Below, one piece after another: positions 8,068 through 15,776 of a stretch of DNA of 64,000 nt. The position numbers and the translations under genes are program-made. Below the pieces are notes generated by a model that was not told the DNA's origin, did not search any database, and was given only the letters and a program-made list of their open reading frames with translations. Each line of letters starts with the position of its first letter. The first letter of the stretch is position 1. This DNA is from Cohnella lubricantis (GTDB lineage: Bacteria > Bacillota > Bacilli > Paenibacillales > Paenibacillaceae): positions 40,702 to 104,701 of the forward strand of contig NZ_JACJVN010000028.1 of assembly GCF_014212015.1 (NCBI RefSeq), given 5' to 3'.

Positions 8068-8140
8068 CCCCAACACGTCCTTCCGGCATAGTCTTGAATA
8101 TCCTATGCCGGCGGAAGCCGAATTTGAACCGGTCCCCTTG

Positions 8141-8200
8141 CCTAATCCAACGCTACCCTCACCAAGTCCAATGGTTCCCCGCTTAATCCAACGGTTCCCC
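8141..8200. repeat. Degenerate 20-21 bp tandem repeat at the recG 3' end
   Basis: Three imperfect copies begin at 8141, 8162 and 8182, sharing TCCAAxGxTxCCCC. The last copy covers the recG stop codon and its final codons (EPLD). The other two lie just after the stop, so they look like decayed duplications of the gene end. Confidence 0.6.
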
Positions 8201-10234
8201 GTCGAACAGCGCCTCTCTGCTGAGGAACGCTCTTAACCGCTCATAGCGCGGCGACGTCCAGAATTCTGATTCCGCCGTCAGCGCTGCAGCGTCGTCCCTC
8301 GCCTGCTCCAGCACGGCGAAGTCCTCCATCAGATTCGCCACGCGGAACTCGGGCACGCCGCTCTGCTTCGTGCCGAAGAAGTCGCCCGGCCCTCGCAGCT
8401 CCAGGTCGCGCCTAGCGATCTCGAAGCCGTCGTCCGTGTCCGTCATCGCCTGCATCCGCTCTTGGCCGTTCTCCGACTTCGGGTCTGCGATCAGCACGCA
8501 GTAGGACTGATGCTCGCTGCGTCCGACTCGCCCGCGCAACTGATGAAGCTGCGACAGGCCGAATCGGTCGGCGTCCATGACGACCATTAGCGTTGCGTTC
8601 GGCACGTCGACGCCAACCTCGATGACCGTCGTCGACACGAGTACGGTCGTCCGCCCCGCTGCGAATTCCACCATCGCCGCTTCCTTCTCGGCCGGGGTCA
8701 TTCGCCCGTGCAGCAGCCCTACCGCCAGCTCCGGCAGCGCCTGCCGCAGCTGGGCATGCAGGTCGATCGCATTCTGCACATCCAGCTTCTCCGACTCCTC
8801 GATGAGGGGACAGATGAAGAACGTCTGATGGCCCAGCTCCGCCTCGCGGCGAATGAACCCAAGCACCCGGTCCATCATGCCGTGCTTAACCCAATACGTC
8901 AGAATCGGCTTGCGTCCCTTCGGGCGCTCCTTGATCGTGGAGACGTCCATGTCGCCGAACACGGTAATGGCCAGCGTTCGCGGGATCGGAGTCGCCGTCA
9001 TCATGAGCACGTCCGGGTTCAGCCCCTTGCGGCGCAGCACGCTCCGCTGGTTGACGCCGAATCGGTGCTGCTCGTCCGTGACGACTAATCCTAGCCGCCG
9101 GAAGACGACATCGTCCTGAATGAGCGCATGCGTGCCAATGACGATATCCGTCAGCCCTATCTGCAGCGACGCCAGTATGTCCTTGCGCTTGCGCTCCGTC
9201 AAGCTGCCGGTCAGCAGGGCGACCTGGATGCCGTACGGCTCGAACAGCTTGGACAGCGATCTCGCGTGCTGCTCGGCCAAGATCTCCGTCGGCACCATGA
9301 GCGCTCCCTGGTTGCCCGAACGGACGGTCATGTACAGCGCCACCGCCGACACGATCGTCTTGCCGGAGCCGACATCGCCCTGCAGCAGCCGGTTCATCGC
9401 ATACGGACGCTTCATGTCATAGGTGATCTCGTTGATGATCTGCTTCTGGGCATCGGTTAACGTGAACGGAAGCGCCGACACGAACGCCCGCACCTCATCG
9501 TTGTTCACCTGATGGGCGATGCCGTCAGGCTGCTTCCGATTCGCGGCCCGGTAAGCCTGCAGCTTCAGCTCGAATAGGAACAGCTCCTCGTACACCATCC
9601 TGCGCCGCGCTTCCTGCCCTTCACTCGTATTCTCGGGACGGTGAAGCCGGACAATCGCCTCGCGGCGGGGCATAAGCCCATGCTTGTCCAGCAGCTCGGC
9701 GGGCAGCAGTTCGGGAATCATCGCGCCGTATTGATTCAGCGCTTCATCGATCTTCTTCCGCAGCCAAGCCTGCGTGAGGCTTCCGCCAACGGAATAGACC
9801 GGCTGCAGCGTTCCCGTCTTCGCCCCGCCCCGATCCGGGAAGGATGATTCCGCCACTGTGATCTGGCGTCTGCGGGCGTCCCACTTGCCTGTCAGATGGA
9901 TATGGCGCCCCATCTCGAGCTGATCCTTCAGGAACCCCCGGTTGAACCAGACAGCCGTGACGAGCATCCCCTCGACCGTCACCCTGCACAAGAGACGGGC
10001 GGTACGGCCGTATCGCTGCAGCGACGGCAGCGTGGCGACCTGGCCCTCCACCGTGATCTTCTCGCCGTCCTTCACTTCAATCAGCGGCCGAATCCGGTAG
10101 TCCTCATAGCGGAACGGATAATATTCGATCAGATCTCCGACCGATGAGACGCCCAAGGCGTGAAGCTCCCCCGCCTTCTGGGTGCTCACGCCTCGGAGTT
10201 GCTCAATCGGGATAGCGAACAAATCGTTTGCCAT
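8183..10234 (-). CDS. recG: ATP-dependent DNA helicase RecG
   Basis: 683 residues, the normal RecG length. RecG reverses stalled forks and branch-migrates Holliday junctions. Seen in order: N-terminal wedge OB domain (about 60-150), Walker A LLQGDVGSGKT, DEQHRFG as motif II, MTATPIPRTL as motif III, and the C-terminal TRG region with QLRGRVGRSEHQSYC and DFFGTKQSGVPEF. The start has a plausible site (AAAGGTTGAAGG). It lies 27 bases downstream of the DegV gene in the same cluster as fakA, as in B. subtilis, where sdaAB/sdaAA lie between fakA and recG instead. Confidence 0.98.
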   Translation of the reverse strand: MANDLFAIPIEQLRGVSTQKAGELHALGVSSVGDLIEYYPFRYEDYRIRPLIEVKDGEKITVEGQVATLPSLQRYGRTARLLCRVTVEGMLVTAVWFNRGFLKDQLEMGRHIHLTGKWDARRRQITVAESSFPDRGGAKTGTLQPVYSVGGSLTQAWLRKKIDEALNQYGAMIPELLPAELLDKHGLMPRREAIVRLHRPENTSEGQEARRRMVYEELFLFELKLQAYRAANRKQPDGIAHQVNNDEVRAFVSALPFTLTDAQKQIINEITYDMKRPYAMNRLLQGDVGSGKTIVSAVALYMTVRSGNQGALMVPTEILAEQHARSLSKLFEPYGIQVALLTGSLTERKRKDILASLQIGLTDIVIGTHALIQDDVVFRRLGLVVTDEQHRFGVNQRSVLRRKGLNPDVLMMTATPIPRTLAITVFGDMDVSTIKERPKGRKPILTYWVKHGMMDRVLGFIRREAELGHQTFFICPLIEESEKLDVQNAIDLHAQLRQALPELAVGLLHGRMTPAEKEAAMVEFAAGRTTVLVSTTVIEVGVDVPNATLMVVMDADRFGLSQLHQLRGRVGRSEHQSYCVLIADPKSENGQERMQAMTDTDDGFEIARRDLELRGPGDFFGTKQSGVPEFRVANLMEDFAVLEQARDDAAALTAESEFWTSPRYERLRAFLSREALFDGEPLD

Positions 10235-10261
10235 TGCCCTTCAACCTTTCCTAAATGCCAA

Positions 10262-11128
10262 TCATTGCTCCTTGGAAGGAATCAAGAAGATACCGATCGT
10301 ACCCGGGCCGGCATGCGTGCCGATAACGGGTCCGATGTCGGAATGGGTATATTTGCGAATCTGGAACTTCTCCTTCAGAATCGCGATCAGCTCATCCGCC
10401 ATCTCCGTACGCCCCGGCGTCGTGACGGCTGCCATGTCGACGGGAACGTTCGCGAAGTCGGCTTCGAGCAGCTCGACGATTCGCGCATAAGCCCGCTTCT
10501 GGCCTCTTGCCTTGTCAATGGAGTTGACATAGCCTTCGTCGTCGATCGTCAGGATCGGCTTAATGTTCAGCAAGGTGCCGAACAGCGCCGACGCCCGGCC
10601 GATGCGGCCGCCCTTGTGCAAGTATTCCAACGTCTCTACGAGAAAATAAAGTCCGGTCTTGCTTCTTAATTCCTCTATGCGGGCGAGGATGTCTTCCTTC
10701 GACGCGCCGCTGCGCGCCATCTCTGCCGCTTCCACGACAAGCAGTCCGTAGCCGTACGACGCCGACTTGGAGTCGATGACGGTCACGTCGCCTTCACCTT
10801 CGAGCATTGACTGGGCCAGAACAGCAGATTGGTGCGTACCGCTCAAGGCAGAGGACAGGTTGATGGAGATCACCTGCCGACCTTCGTCGACGTGGCGCTT
10901 GAAGATCTCGTAATAGTCCCCCGGAGACGGCATGGACGTCTTCGGCAGCTCTTTAGCTTCTGGCAGCTTCTCATAGAATTGCGCCGGGCTGAGCGTCACA
11001 TTGTCCAGGTAGGAATCGTCTCCGAAGTGAACGCTCAGCGGCACCATCTCGATGCCGAGCTTCTCGCGGATGTCCTTGGGAATGTCAGCCGTACTGTCCG
11101 TTACGATGACAATCGATTGAGTGGACAT
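10262..11128 (-). CDS. DegV family fatty-acid-binding protein (FakB-like)
   Basis: 288 residues. DegV proteins bind a fatty acid and present it to FakA for phosphorylation. Motifs: VIVTDSTADIPKDI at the N-terminus, TSMPSPGDYYEIF, SINLSSALSGTHQSA (lipid-carboxylate loop), VIDSKSASYGYGLLV, LHKGGRIGRASALFG and the C-terminal GPVIGTHAGPGTIGIF. The ATG has AAGGAGA 8 bases upstream. It follows the FakA gene by 63 bases, so kinase and fatty-acid carrier appear to be made together. Which fatty acid it prefers is not visible. Confidence 0.93.
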   Translation of the reverse strand: MSTQSIVIVTDSTADIPKDIREKLGIEMVPLSVHFGDDSYLDNVTLSPAQFYEKLPEAKELPKTSMPSPGDYYEIFKRHVDEGRQVISINLSSALSGTHQSAVLAQSMLEGEGDVTVIDSKSASYGYGLLVVEAAEMARSGASKEDILARIEELRSKTGLYFLVETLEYLHKGGRIGRASALFGTLLNIKPILTIDDEGYVNSIDKARGQKRAYARIVELLEADFANVPVDMAAVTTPGRTEMADELIAILKEKFQIRKYTHSDIGPVIGTHAGPGTIGIFLIPSKEQ

Positions 11129-11191
11129 AGTGGCATTCTCCTTATATTAAGCTAATGGTGAATAGGCAGGCATGGCGGGTGCGAATCGTTA

Positions 11192-13003
11192 TCACACCTG
11201 CTCGACCATGAACCAGTACGGGTACAGAGGCTGTCCGCCTTCGTGAACCTCGACCTCGGCGTCCGGATAGTTCTCGTCCAGCCAAGCGACGAGAGCGCCC
11301 GTGCATTCAGGATCGGCGTCTTCGCCGGTCAGAATCATGACGAGCTCGTCGCCGGATGTCAGCATCTTCTCAAGCAGCAGACGAGCGGCTTCCACCACGC
11401 CGTCTTCGGCAGCGATGATATCCTTGTTCAAGATGCCGATGTATTGCCCGTCGCGAATGTCCAGGCCGTTCATCTGCGTATCCCGTACCGCGCGGGTCAA
11501 TTGCCCGGTCGTAACCTTGTCCAGCGCCTTGATCATGCGCTCTTCGTTGGCGTTCGCCGAGTCTTCTTCCCGGTAGGCGAGAAGAGCCGCCATGCCTTGC
11601 GGGATGCTGGTCGAGGGAATAACCGTGACGGGACGGTCCGCCAATTCCGCCGCTTGCTTGGCAGCGAGCAGAACGTTCGAATTGTTCGGCAGCAGGAACA
11701 CGTGCTCCACGCTTAGTCCTCCGATTGCCTTCATGAAGTCCTCGGTGCTCGGGTTCATGCTCTGACCGCCGGAGATCACCGCATCGACGCCCAGGCTGCG
11801 CAGCAGCTCTTCATTGCCTTGTCCAACGCTGACCGCTACGATACCGAACGGCGCCATCTCGTACGCGTCCGGGTTCGGCGGCGTCTCGCGCCCTTCCTCA
11901 AGCCCTTGGCCTTCGCGGCTATCCGCCGCGGGCAGCCCGGAAGCCGCCTCAAGGCCAAGCTCGCTGCCGTACGGCTTCCCCGCGTCTTCGTCCGCATGCA
12001 GCAAGTCGCGATGCTGATCCCGCATGTTGAGAATGCGCATCTCCGTCAGCTCGCCGTGTACGATCGCCGCGTTGAATACGTCCCCCGGGCGGCGGGAATG
12101 AACGTGAACCTTCACAATGTCGCCTTCATCTATGAGTATGATCGAGTCGCCGTCCTTCTCCAGCGTCTTCCGGAAGGCGTCTTCCGGGAACGGGCCGGCT
12201 TTGGCGACGTCTCTTCGAATGAAAAATTCCATGTCGTAAGGAAACTCAATCGATTCTGTCTCGATGCGCGATTGAGCGAGATGCCGCATATTCGGCGCTG
12301 CCGCCGGGCGATTGGATGAATAAGAATCGGACGAGAGCTTCCCGGCAGCCGGTTCGTTCGGCGCCAGTCCGTATCCGGCGCCTGTGTGCGAGGCCAGATA
12401 ATCCCGGAATCCCTCATATATATAAACGAGGCCCTGGCCGCCGGAATCAACGACGCCCACTTGCTTCAGCACAGGAAGCATATCCGGCGTACGCTCCAAT
12501 GTCTCCTGTGCTTTGTCCAACACTTCCTCCATCCACTCGGCTAATTCCGCCGTACGCCGCGATATCGCAAGACCGTGCTTGGCCGCTTCCCGCGCCACGG
12601 TCAGAATCGTGCCCTCAATCGGCTTGCCCACAGATTTGTAAGCGGTATCAACTCCCTGTTGCAAAGCAGCGGCGAAAGTCGGCACTGTCAGTTCCTGTTG
12701 TCCCGCAACCGCGCGGGAGAATCCCCGGAACAATTGCGACAGAATAACGCCCGAGTTGCCGCGCGCTCCCATGAGCAGTCCCTTGGCCAGCACCTCGGCG
12801 GCCCGGCCGACTTCGTCCGACGGTCTATTTCGCAATTCGGCCGCTCCGGCCGTCATTGTCATGTTCATGTTCGTTCCCGTATCGCCGTCCGGTACCGGGA
12901 ACACGTTCAATTCATTCACACGGTCTTGATGTCTCGCCAGACGCTCCGCGCCGACGAGCACCATTGCCGTCCATTCCGCTGCGCTTAAGCTGCGTTTGCT
13001 CAA
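11192..13003 (-). CDS. fakA: Fatty acid kinase catalytic subunit FakA (DAK2/DegV-like fusion)
   Basis: 603 residues. FakA phosphorylates FakB-bound fatty acids to acyl-phosphate for phospholipid synthesis. The N-terminal DhaL-like kinase domain carries NVFPVPDGDTGTNM (the Asp residues bind Mg-ATP) and GARGNSGVILSQLF; a central domain and a C-terminal DegV-like domain follow (ISGGQSMNPSTEDF, LPNNSNVLLAAKQAA). An acidic, low-complexity insert lies at about residues 335-385. The start is TTG at 13003 with GAAGGGGA 8 bases upstream. Equivalent to B. subtilis yloV; preceded by the Asp23 gene as there. Confidence 0.96.
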   Translation of the reverse strand: MSKRSLSAAEWTAMVLVGAERLARHQDRVNELNVFPVPDGDTGTNMNMTMTAGAAELRNRPSDEVGRAAEVLAKGLLMGARGNSGVILSQLFRGFSRAVAGQQELTVPTFAAALQQGVDTAYKSVGKPIEGTILTVAREAAKHGLAISRRTAELAEWMEEVLDKAQETLERTPDMLPVLKQVGVVDSGGQGLVYIYEGFRDYLASHTGAGYGLAPNEPAAGKLSSDSYSSNRPAAAPNMRHLAQSRIETESIEFPYDMEFFIRRDVAKAGPFPEDAFRKTLEKDGDSIILIDEGDIVKVHVHSRRPGDVFNAAIVHGELTEMRILNMRDQHRDLLHADEDAGKPYGSELGLEAASGLPAADSREGQGLEEGRETPPNPDAYEMAPFGIVAVSVGQGNEELLRSLGVDAVISGGQSMNPSTEDFMKAIGGLSVEHVFLLPNNSNVLLAAKQAAELADRPVTVIPSTSIPQGMAALLAYREEDSANANEERMIKALDKVTTGQLTRAVRDTQMNGLDIRDGQYIGILNKDIIAAEDGVVEAARLLLEKMLTSGDELVMILTGEDADPECTGALVAWLDENYPDAEVEVHEGGQPLYPYWFMVEQV

Positions 13004-13069
13004 ATGTAAATTCCCCTTCCGAAGGACGTCGGTTGATCTGCAGGCATTAAGCCCTCAACAAGTTGTTGC

Positions 13070-13429
13070 CTAGCGCGTCACGCGTACGCCTTGAACATAA
13101 ATATTAACGTAGTCGACCTTAAGTCCAACGACTTCCTCCAGCACGTACTTCACTTTCGACTGGATGTTGTGGGCGACTTCGGATATTTTCGTTCCGTAGC
13201 TGACAATGACGTGAAGATCCAGGTGCACTTGCTCGCCTTCCCGCCTGACTTCCACGCCCCGCGCGAGGTTCTCCCTCCCGAGCAGCTCCGCAATGCCATC
13301 CTTCAATTGCTTGCGGGATGCCATGCCGACCAATCCATAACAATCCACCGCTGCGGAACCGGCGATGACCGCTATCACTTGATCGTCGATGTCGATTTTC
13401 CCGTTTTCTGTCGCCAGCTGCATGGGCAT
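13070..13429 (-). CDS. yloU: Asp23/Gls24 family envelope stress protein (YloU)
   Basis: 119 residues. Asp23/Gls24 proteins are small alpha-beta proteins linked to envelope homeostasis. Family pattern: DQVIAVIAGSAAVDCYGLVGM, then VHLDLHVIVSYGTKISEVAHNIQ and VKYVLEEVVGLKVDYVNIYVQGV. The ATG at 13429 has AAGGAGTG 7 bases upstream. First gene of the yloU-fakA-degV-recG cluster and divergent from rpmB, as in B. subtilis. A second paralogue lies at 50232-50612. Confidence 0.93.
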   Translation of the reverse strand: MPMQLATENGKIDIDDQVIAVIAGSAAVDCYGLVGMASRKQLKDGIAELLGRENLARGVEVRREGEQVHLDLHVIVSYGTKISEVAHNIQSKVKYVLEEVVGLKVDYVNIYVQGVRVTR

Positions 13430-13470
13430 GGAAATTCACTCCTTTATGCTGTTATTATGGACTTTAGTTC

Positions 13471-13499
13471 ATTGTACTATAAAATTCCCCAGGTTTGAA
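13471..13499 (-). promoter_or_regulatory. Putative SigA promoter of the yloU-fakA cluster
   Basis: TTCAAA (rc of 13494-13499), 17 bases, TACAAT (rc of 13471-13476), about 40 bases upstream of the yloU start. Confidence 0.55.
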
Positions 13500-13512
13500 G
13501 CCAAAACGCAGA

Positions 13513-13541
13513 TTGCAAGGCATGTTAGCGTATGCTATGAT
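13513..13541 (+). promoter_or_regulatory. SigA promoter of rpmB
   Basis: TTGCAA (13513-13518), 17 bases, TATGAT (13536-13541). It diverges from the yloU promoter; the two -35 boxes are only 13 bases apart. Confidence 0.75.
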
Positions 13542-13582
13542 AGGGAAAGTGTCTGCAAGGTCTGGGTAGGGAGGTGGATTTA

Positions 13583-13771
13583 ATGGCACGCAAATGTTAC
13601 ATTACGGGCAAGAAGCCTGGTTCCGGCAACAACGTATCTCACGCCAACAACCATAACCGCCGCAGCTGGGGGGTTAACGTGCAGAAAGTGCGTATCCTGG
13701 TTAACGGCAAACCGAAACGGGTTTACGTGAGCACCCGCGCCCTGAGATCCGGCAAAGTGACCCGCGTCTAA
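13583..13771 (+). CDS. rpmB: 50S ribosomal protein L28
   Basis: 62 residues with the L28 signature [38 protein letters not shown] and the C-terminus [13 protein letters not shown]. Start ATG at 13583, with GGGAGGTGG upstream. It has one Cys only, so it is the zinc-independent form. Its own promoter lies upstream and a strong terminator 54 bases downstream. Position next to spoVM (opposite strand) and yloU is conserved in Bacilli. Confidence 0.98.
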   Translation: MARKCYITGKKPGSGNNVSHANNHNRRSWGVNVQKVRILVNGKPKRVYVSTRALRSGKVTRV

Positions 13772-13824
13772 TAACGCCGGACGTTACGGAGCGTTCAGGA
13801 AATTTATAAAATCCGATGATTGAC

Positions 13825-13852
13825 AAAAGCACCTGGATCCCAGGTGCTTTTT
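13825..13852. terminator. Bidirectional intrinsic terminator between rpmB and spoVM
   Basis: AAAAGCACCTGG (13825-13836) and CCAGGTGCTTTT (13840-13851) form a perfect 12-bp stem with a 3-base loop. The run of T after it on the plus strand and of A before it make it active in both directions. Confidence 0.92.
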
Positions 13853-13958
13853 GTTATGCCTGCTTGGCCAAGCATCCGCCAGAAGCTGCCGCCGCCGCCC
13901 TTTGGCGGACGCCGTCCAGCCATCCCCTATCGTTGCAAGCGTCTTCCCGGCAGAGCCG

Positions 13959-13992
13959 GAGCCTCCGGGAACCGCGGGTTCCATGGAGGCTC
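13959..13992 (-). terminator. Hairpin overlapping the spoVM stop codon
   Basis: On the minus strand GAGCCTCC pairs with GGAGGCTC around a nested GGAACC/GGTTCC helix. It has no T-run, so it may act as an mRNA 3' end stabiliser or a weak terminator. The strong terminator at 13825-13852 lies further downstream. Confidence 0.45.
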
Positions 13993-14071
13993 AGTTCTTC
14001 TGGAACGTGTTCAGAATCGCCTTGACAAACCCGCCCAGAAACTTCGGAAGCTTGATCGTGTAAAACTTCAT
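13991..14071 (-). CDS. spoVM: Stage V sporulation protein M (26 aa)
   Basis: Translating 14071 to 13991 gives 26 residues beginning MKFYTIKLPKFLGGFVKAIL. This is the SpoVM amphipathic helix, which recognises the positive curvature of the forespore membrane, anchors SpoIVA for coat assembly and inhibits FtsH. Compared with B. subtilis (MKFYTIKLPKFLGGIVRAML), the N-terminal half including Pro9 is identical and the C-terminus differs. GGAGGAGGG lies 8 bases upstream of the ATG. Located between rpe and rpmB as in B. subtilis; thiN, which separates rpe and spoVM there, is absent. Confidence 0.97.
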   Translation of the reverse strand: MKFYTIKLPKFLGGFVKAILNTFQKN

Positions 14072-14202
14072 CCTCACACCCTCCTCCGGTCCCTTCGCAG
14101 CCCCGCCGTTCGCCTTGGTTGGCGCGCGCTGTTTGATACATATGTATGCGGGTACGGCTTGGCCCTATACCGGACAGGATAAGAGAATTTTCAACTCCGG
14201 GC

Positions 14203-14856
14203 TTACGATCTCAACGTCGAAATGGCGAGCGAACGGTCTTTATGTCCGAAAATATAGCTGCCGGCCACCAGCGCGTTCGCGCCGGCCTCGGTCACCAGTC
14301 CCGCCGTCTCGGCGTTAATGCCTCCGTCGACTTCAATATGAACGTCCGTAAGCCCGCGGCGGTTCAGCTCTTCCCGCAGCGCCTTGATCTTAGACAGCAT
14401 GGCCGAGATGAACGACTGACCGCCAAAGCCCGGATTGACAGTCATGATGAGCACGAGATCCAGGTCGTCCAGCACATAATCAAGCACGGACAACGGCGTG
14501 TGCGGGTTCAGCGCGACGCCCGCCTTGAGGCCCAGCCCGCGAATGGCTTGCACGGTCCGGTGCAAGTGCGTGCACGCTTCCGCATGCACGGTGATCCGGT
14601 CCGCGCCGGCTTTGACCAAATCCTCGAACAGCCGCTCCGGCGTGTTCACCATCAGGTGAACGTCGAACGGCAGCTTCGTGTACGAACGGACCGCCGCTAC
14701 GACCGGCGGTCCGAACGTCAGGTTCGGGACGAATTGTCCGTCCATGATGTCGATGTGAATCCAATCCGCCCCGCGAGCTTCCACATCGCGGACATCCTCG
14801 CCGAGACGGGCAAAGTCCGCCGACAGAATTGAGGGTGCGATAATCGTCTTGTTCAT
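14203..14856 (-). CDS. rpe: Ribulose-phosphate 3-epimerase
   Basis: 217 residues. Interconverts ribulose 5-phosphate and xylulose 5-phosphate in the pentose phosphate pathway. TIM-barrel metal ligands and motifs are visible: [54 protein letters not shown] and [12 protein letters not shown]. The ATG at 14856 has GGAGGT 6 bases upstream; a longer frame upstream only reads through the rsgA gene. One base separates it from the rsgA stop, so the pair is translationally coupled. Confidence 0.97.
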   Translation of the reverse strand: MNKTIIAPSILSADFARLGEDVRDVEARGADWIHIDIMDGQFVPNLTFGPPVVAAVRSYTKLPFDVHLMVNTPERLFEDLVKAGADRITVHAEACTHLHRTVQAIRGLGLKAGVALNPHTPLSVLDYVLDDLDLVLIMTVNPGFGGQSFISAMLSKIKALREELNRRGLTDVHIEVDGGINAETAGLVTEAGANALVAGSYIFGHKDRSLAISTLRS

Positions 14857-14857
14857 G

Positions 14858-15760
14858 TCAGTACCTCCGTCGGTTCTCTTTCCATTCCGCCATGAATGCG
14901 GCGTAATGCTGATACCGGCTCTCCGCGATGCCTCCGCTCTCCCGTGCGGCCATGACGGCGCAGCCCGGTTCGTGAAGGTGAGTGCAGCCGCGGAACTTGC
15001 AGCCGGAAGCGAGCTCCCGGAACTCCCGGAAGCAGTCTGAGATCTGGTCGATGCCAAGCTCGGCGAAGTCAAGCTGGCTGAAGCCCGGCGTATCCGCCAC
15101 GTAGCCGCCGCCCGCCATCTTCACCAGCTCGACGTGCCGCGTCGTGTGTCGGCCGCGGCCGAGCTTCTCGCTAATCTCATTCGTCTCCAATTGAAGGCCG
15201 GGGACGAGCGCATTGACGAGCGACGACTTGCCTACGCCGGACTGTCCCGCGAATACGCTGATATGGCGGCTTAGACGTTCTCGAAGCTCGTCTATTCCAT
15301 CCTGCATCTTCGCGCTGGTGACGATCGTATCGTAGCCGATAGATGTGTAGAGCGAACGGGCGGATTCAACGTCACGGAGAATCCGGTCTGCATTCTCCGA
15401 GTCCGCCGTTGCGTCCATCTTCGTCAGCACGATAAGCGCATCAAGGCCTGCATGCTCTGTATGGACAAGGAATTTGTCCAACAGCTGCAGGTTCAGCTCC
15501 GGTCGAATGACGGAGAACACCAGCACCGCCAGGTCCGCGTTCGCAACTGGAGGTCGAACGAGCGCCGTCGACCTCGGCTGAATGGCGTCCACCGTGCCTT
15601 CCCCGTTCTCCGTCTCCGCGAACAGCACGCGGTCTCCGACAAGCGGAGACTCGCCTCTCTTCTTGAAAATACCTCTTGCTCTGCACTGCACTGTTCTTCC
15701 GCTATCGTCTTCGACGAAATAATAACCGCTGAGCGCTTTGTAGATTATGCCTTCAGGCAT
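14858..15760 (-). CDS. rsgA: Small ribosomal subunit biogenesis GTPase RsgA
   Basis: 300 residues. Circularly permuted GTPase that checks late 30S maturation. Order: N-terminal OB domain (about 1-65), LTKMD (G4), [14 protein letters not shown] (G1), [10 protein letters not shown] (G3), then the zinc motif [14 protein letters not shown] with the expected Cys/His ligands. Start ATG at 15760 preceded by AAAGGAG at 7 bases. Lies between prkC and rpe; in B. subtilis the homologue CpgA is phosphorylated by PrkC, which matches the order here. Confidence 0.97.
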   Translation of the reverse strand: MPEGIIYKALSGYYFVEDDSGRTVQCRARGIFKKRGESPLVGDRVLFAETENGEGTVDAIQPRSTALVRPPVANADLAVLVFSVIRPELNLQLLDKFLVHTEHAGLDALIVLTKMDATADSENADRILRDVESARSLYTSIGYDTIVTSAKMQDGIDELRERLSRHISVFAGQSGVGKSSLVNALVPGLQLETNEISEKLGRGRHTTRHVELVKMAGGGYVADTPGFSQLDFAELGIDQISDCFREFRELASGCKFRGCTHLHEPGCAVMAARESGGIAESRYQHYAAFMAEWKENRRRY

Positions 15761-15776
15761 TCGGTTACTCCTTTGG

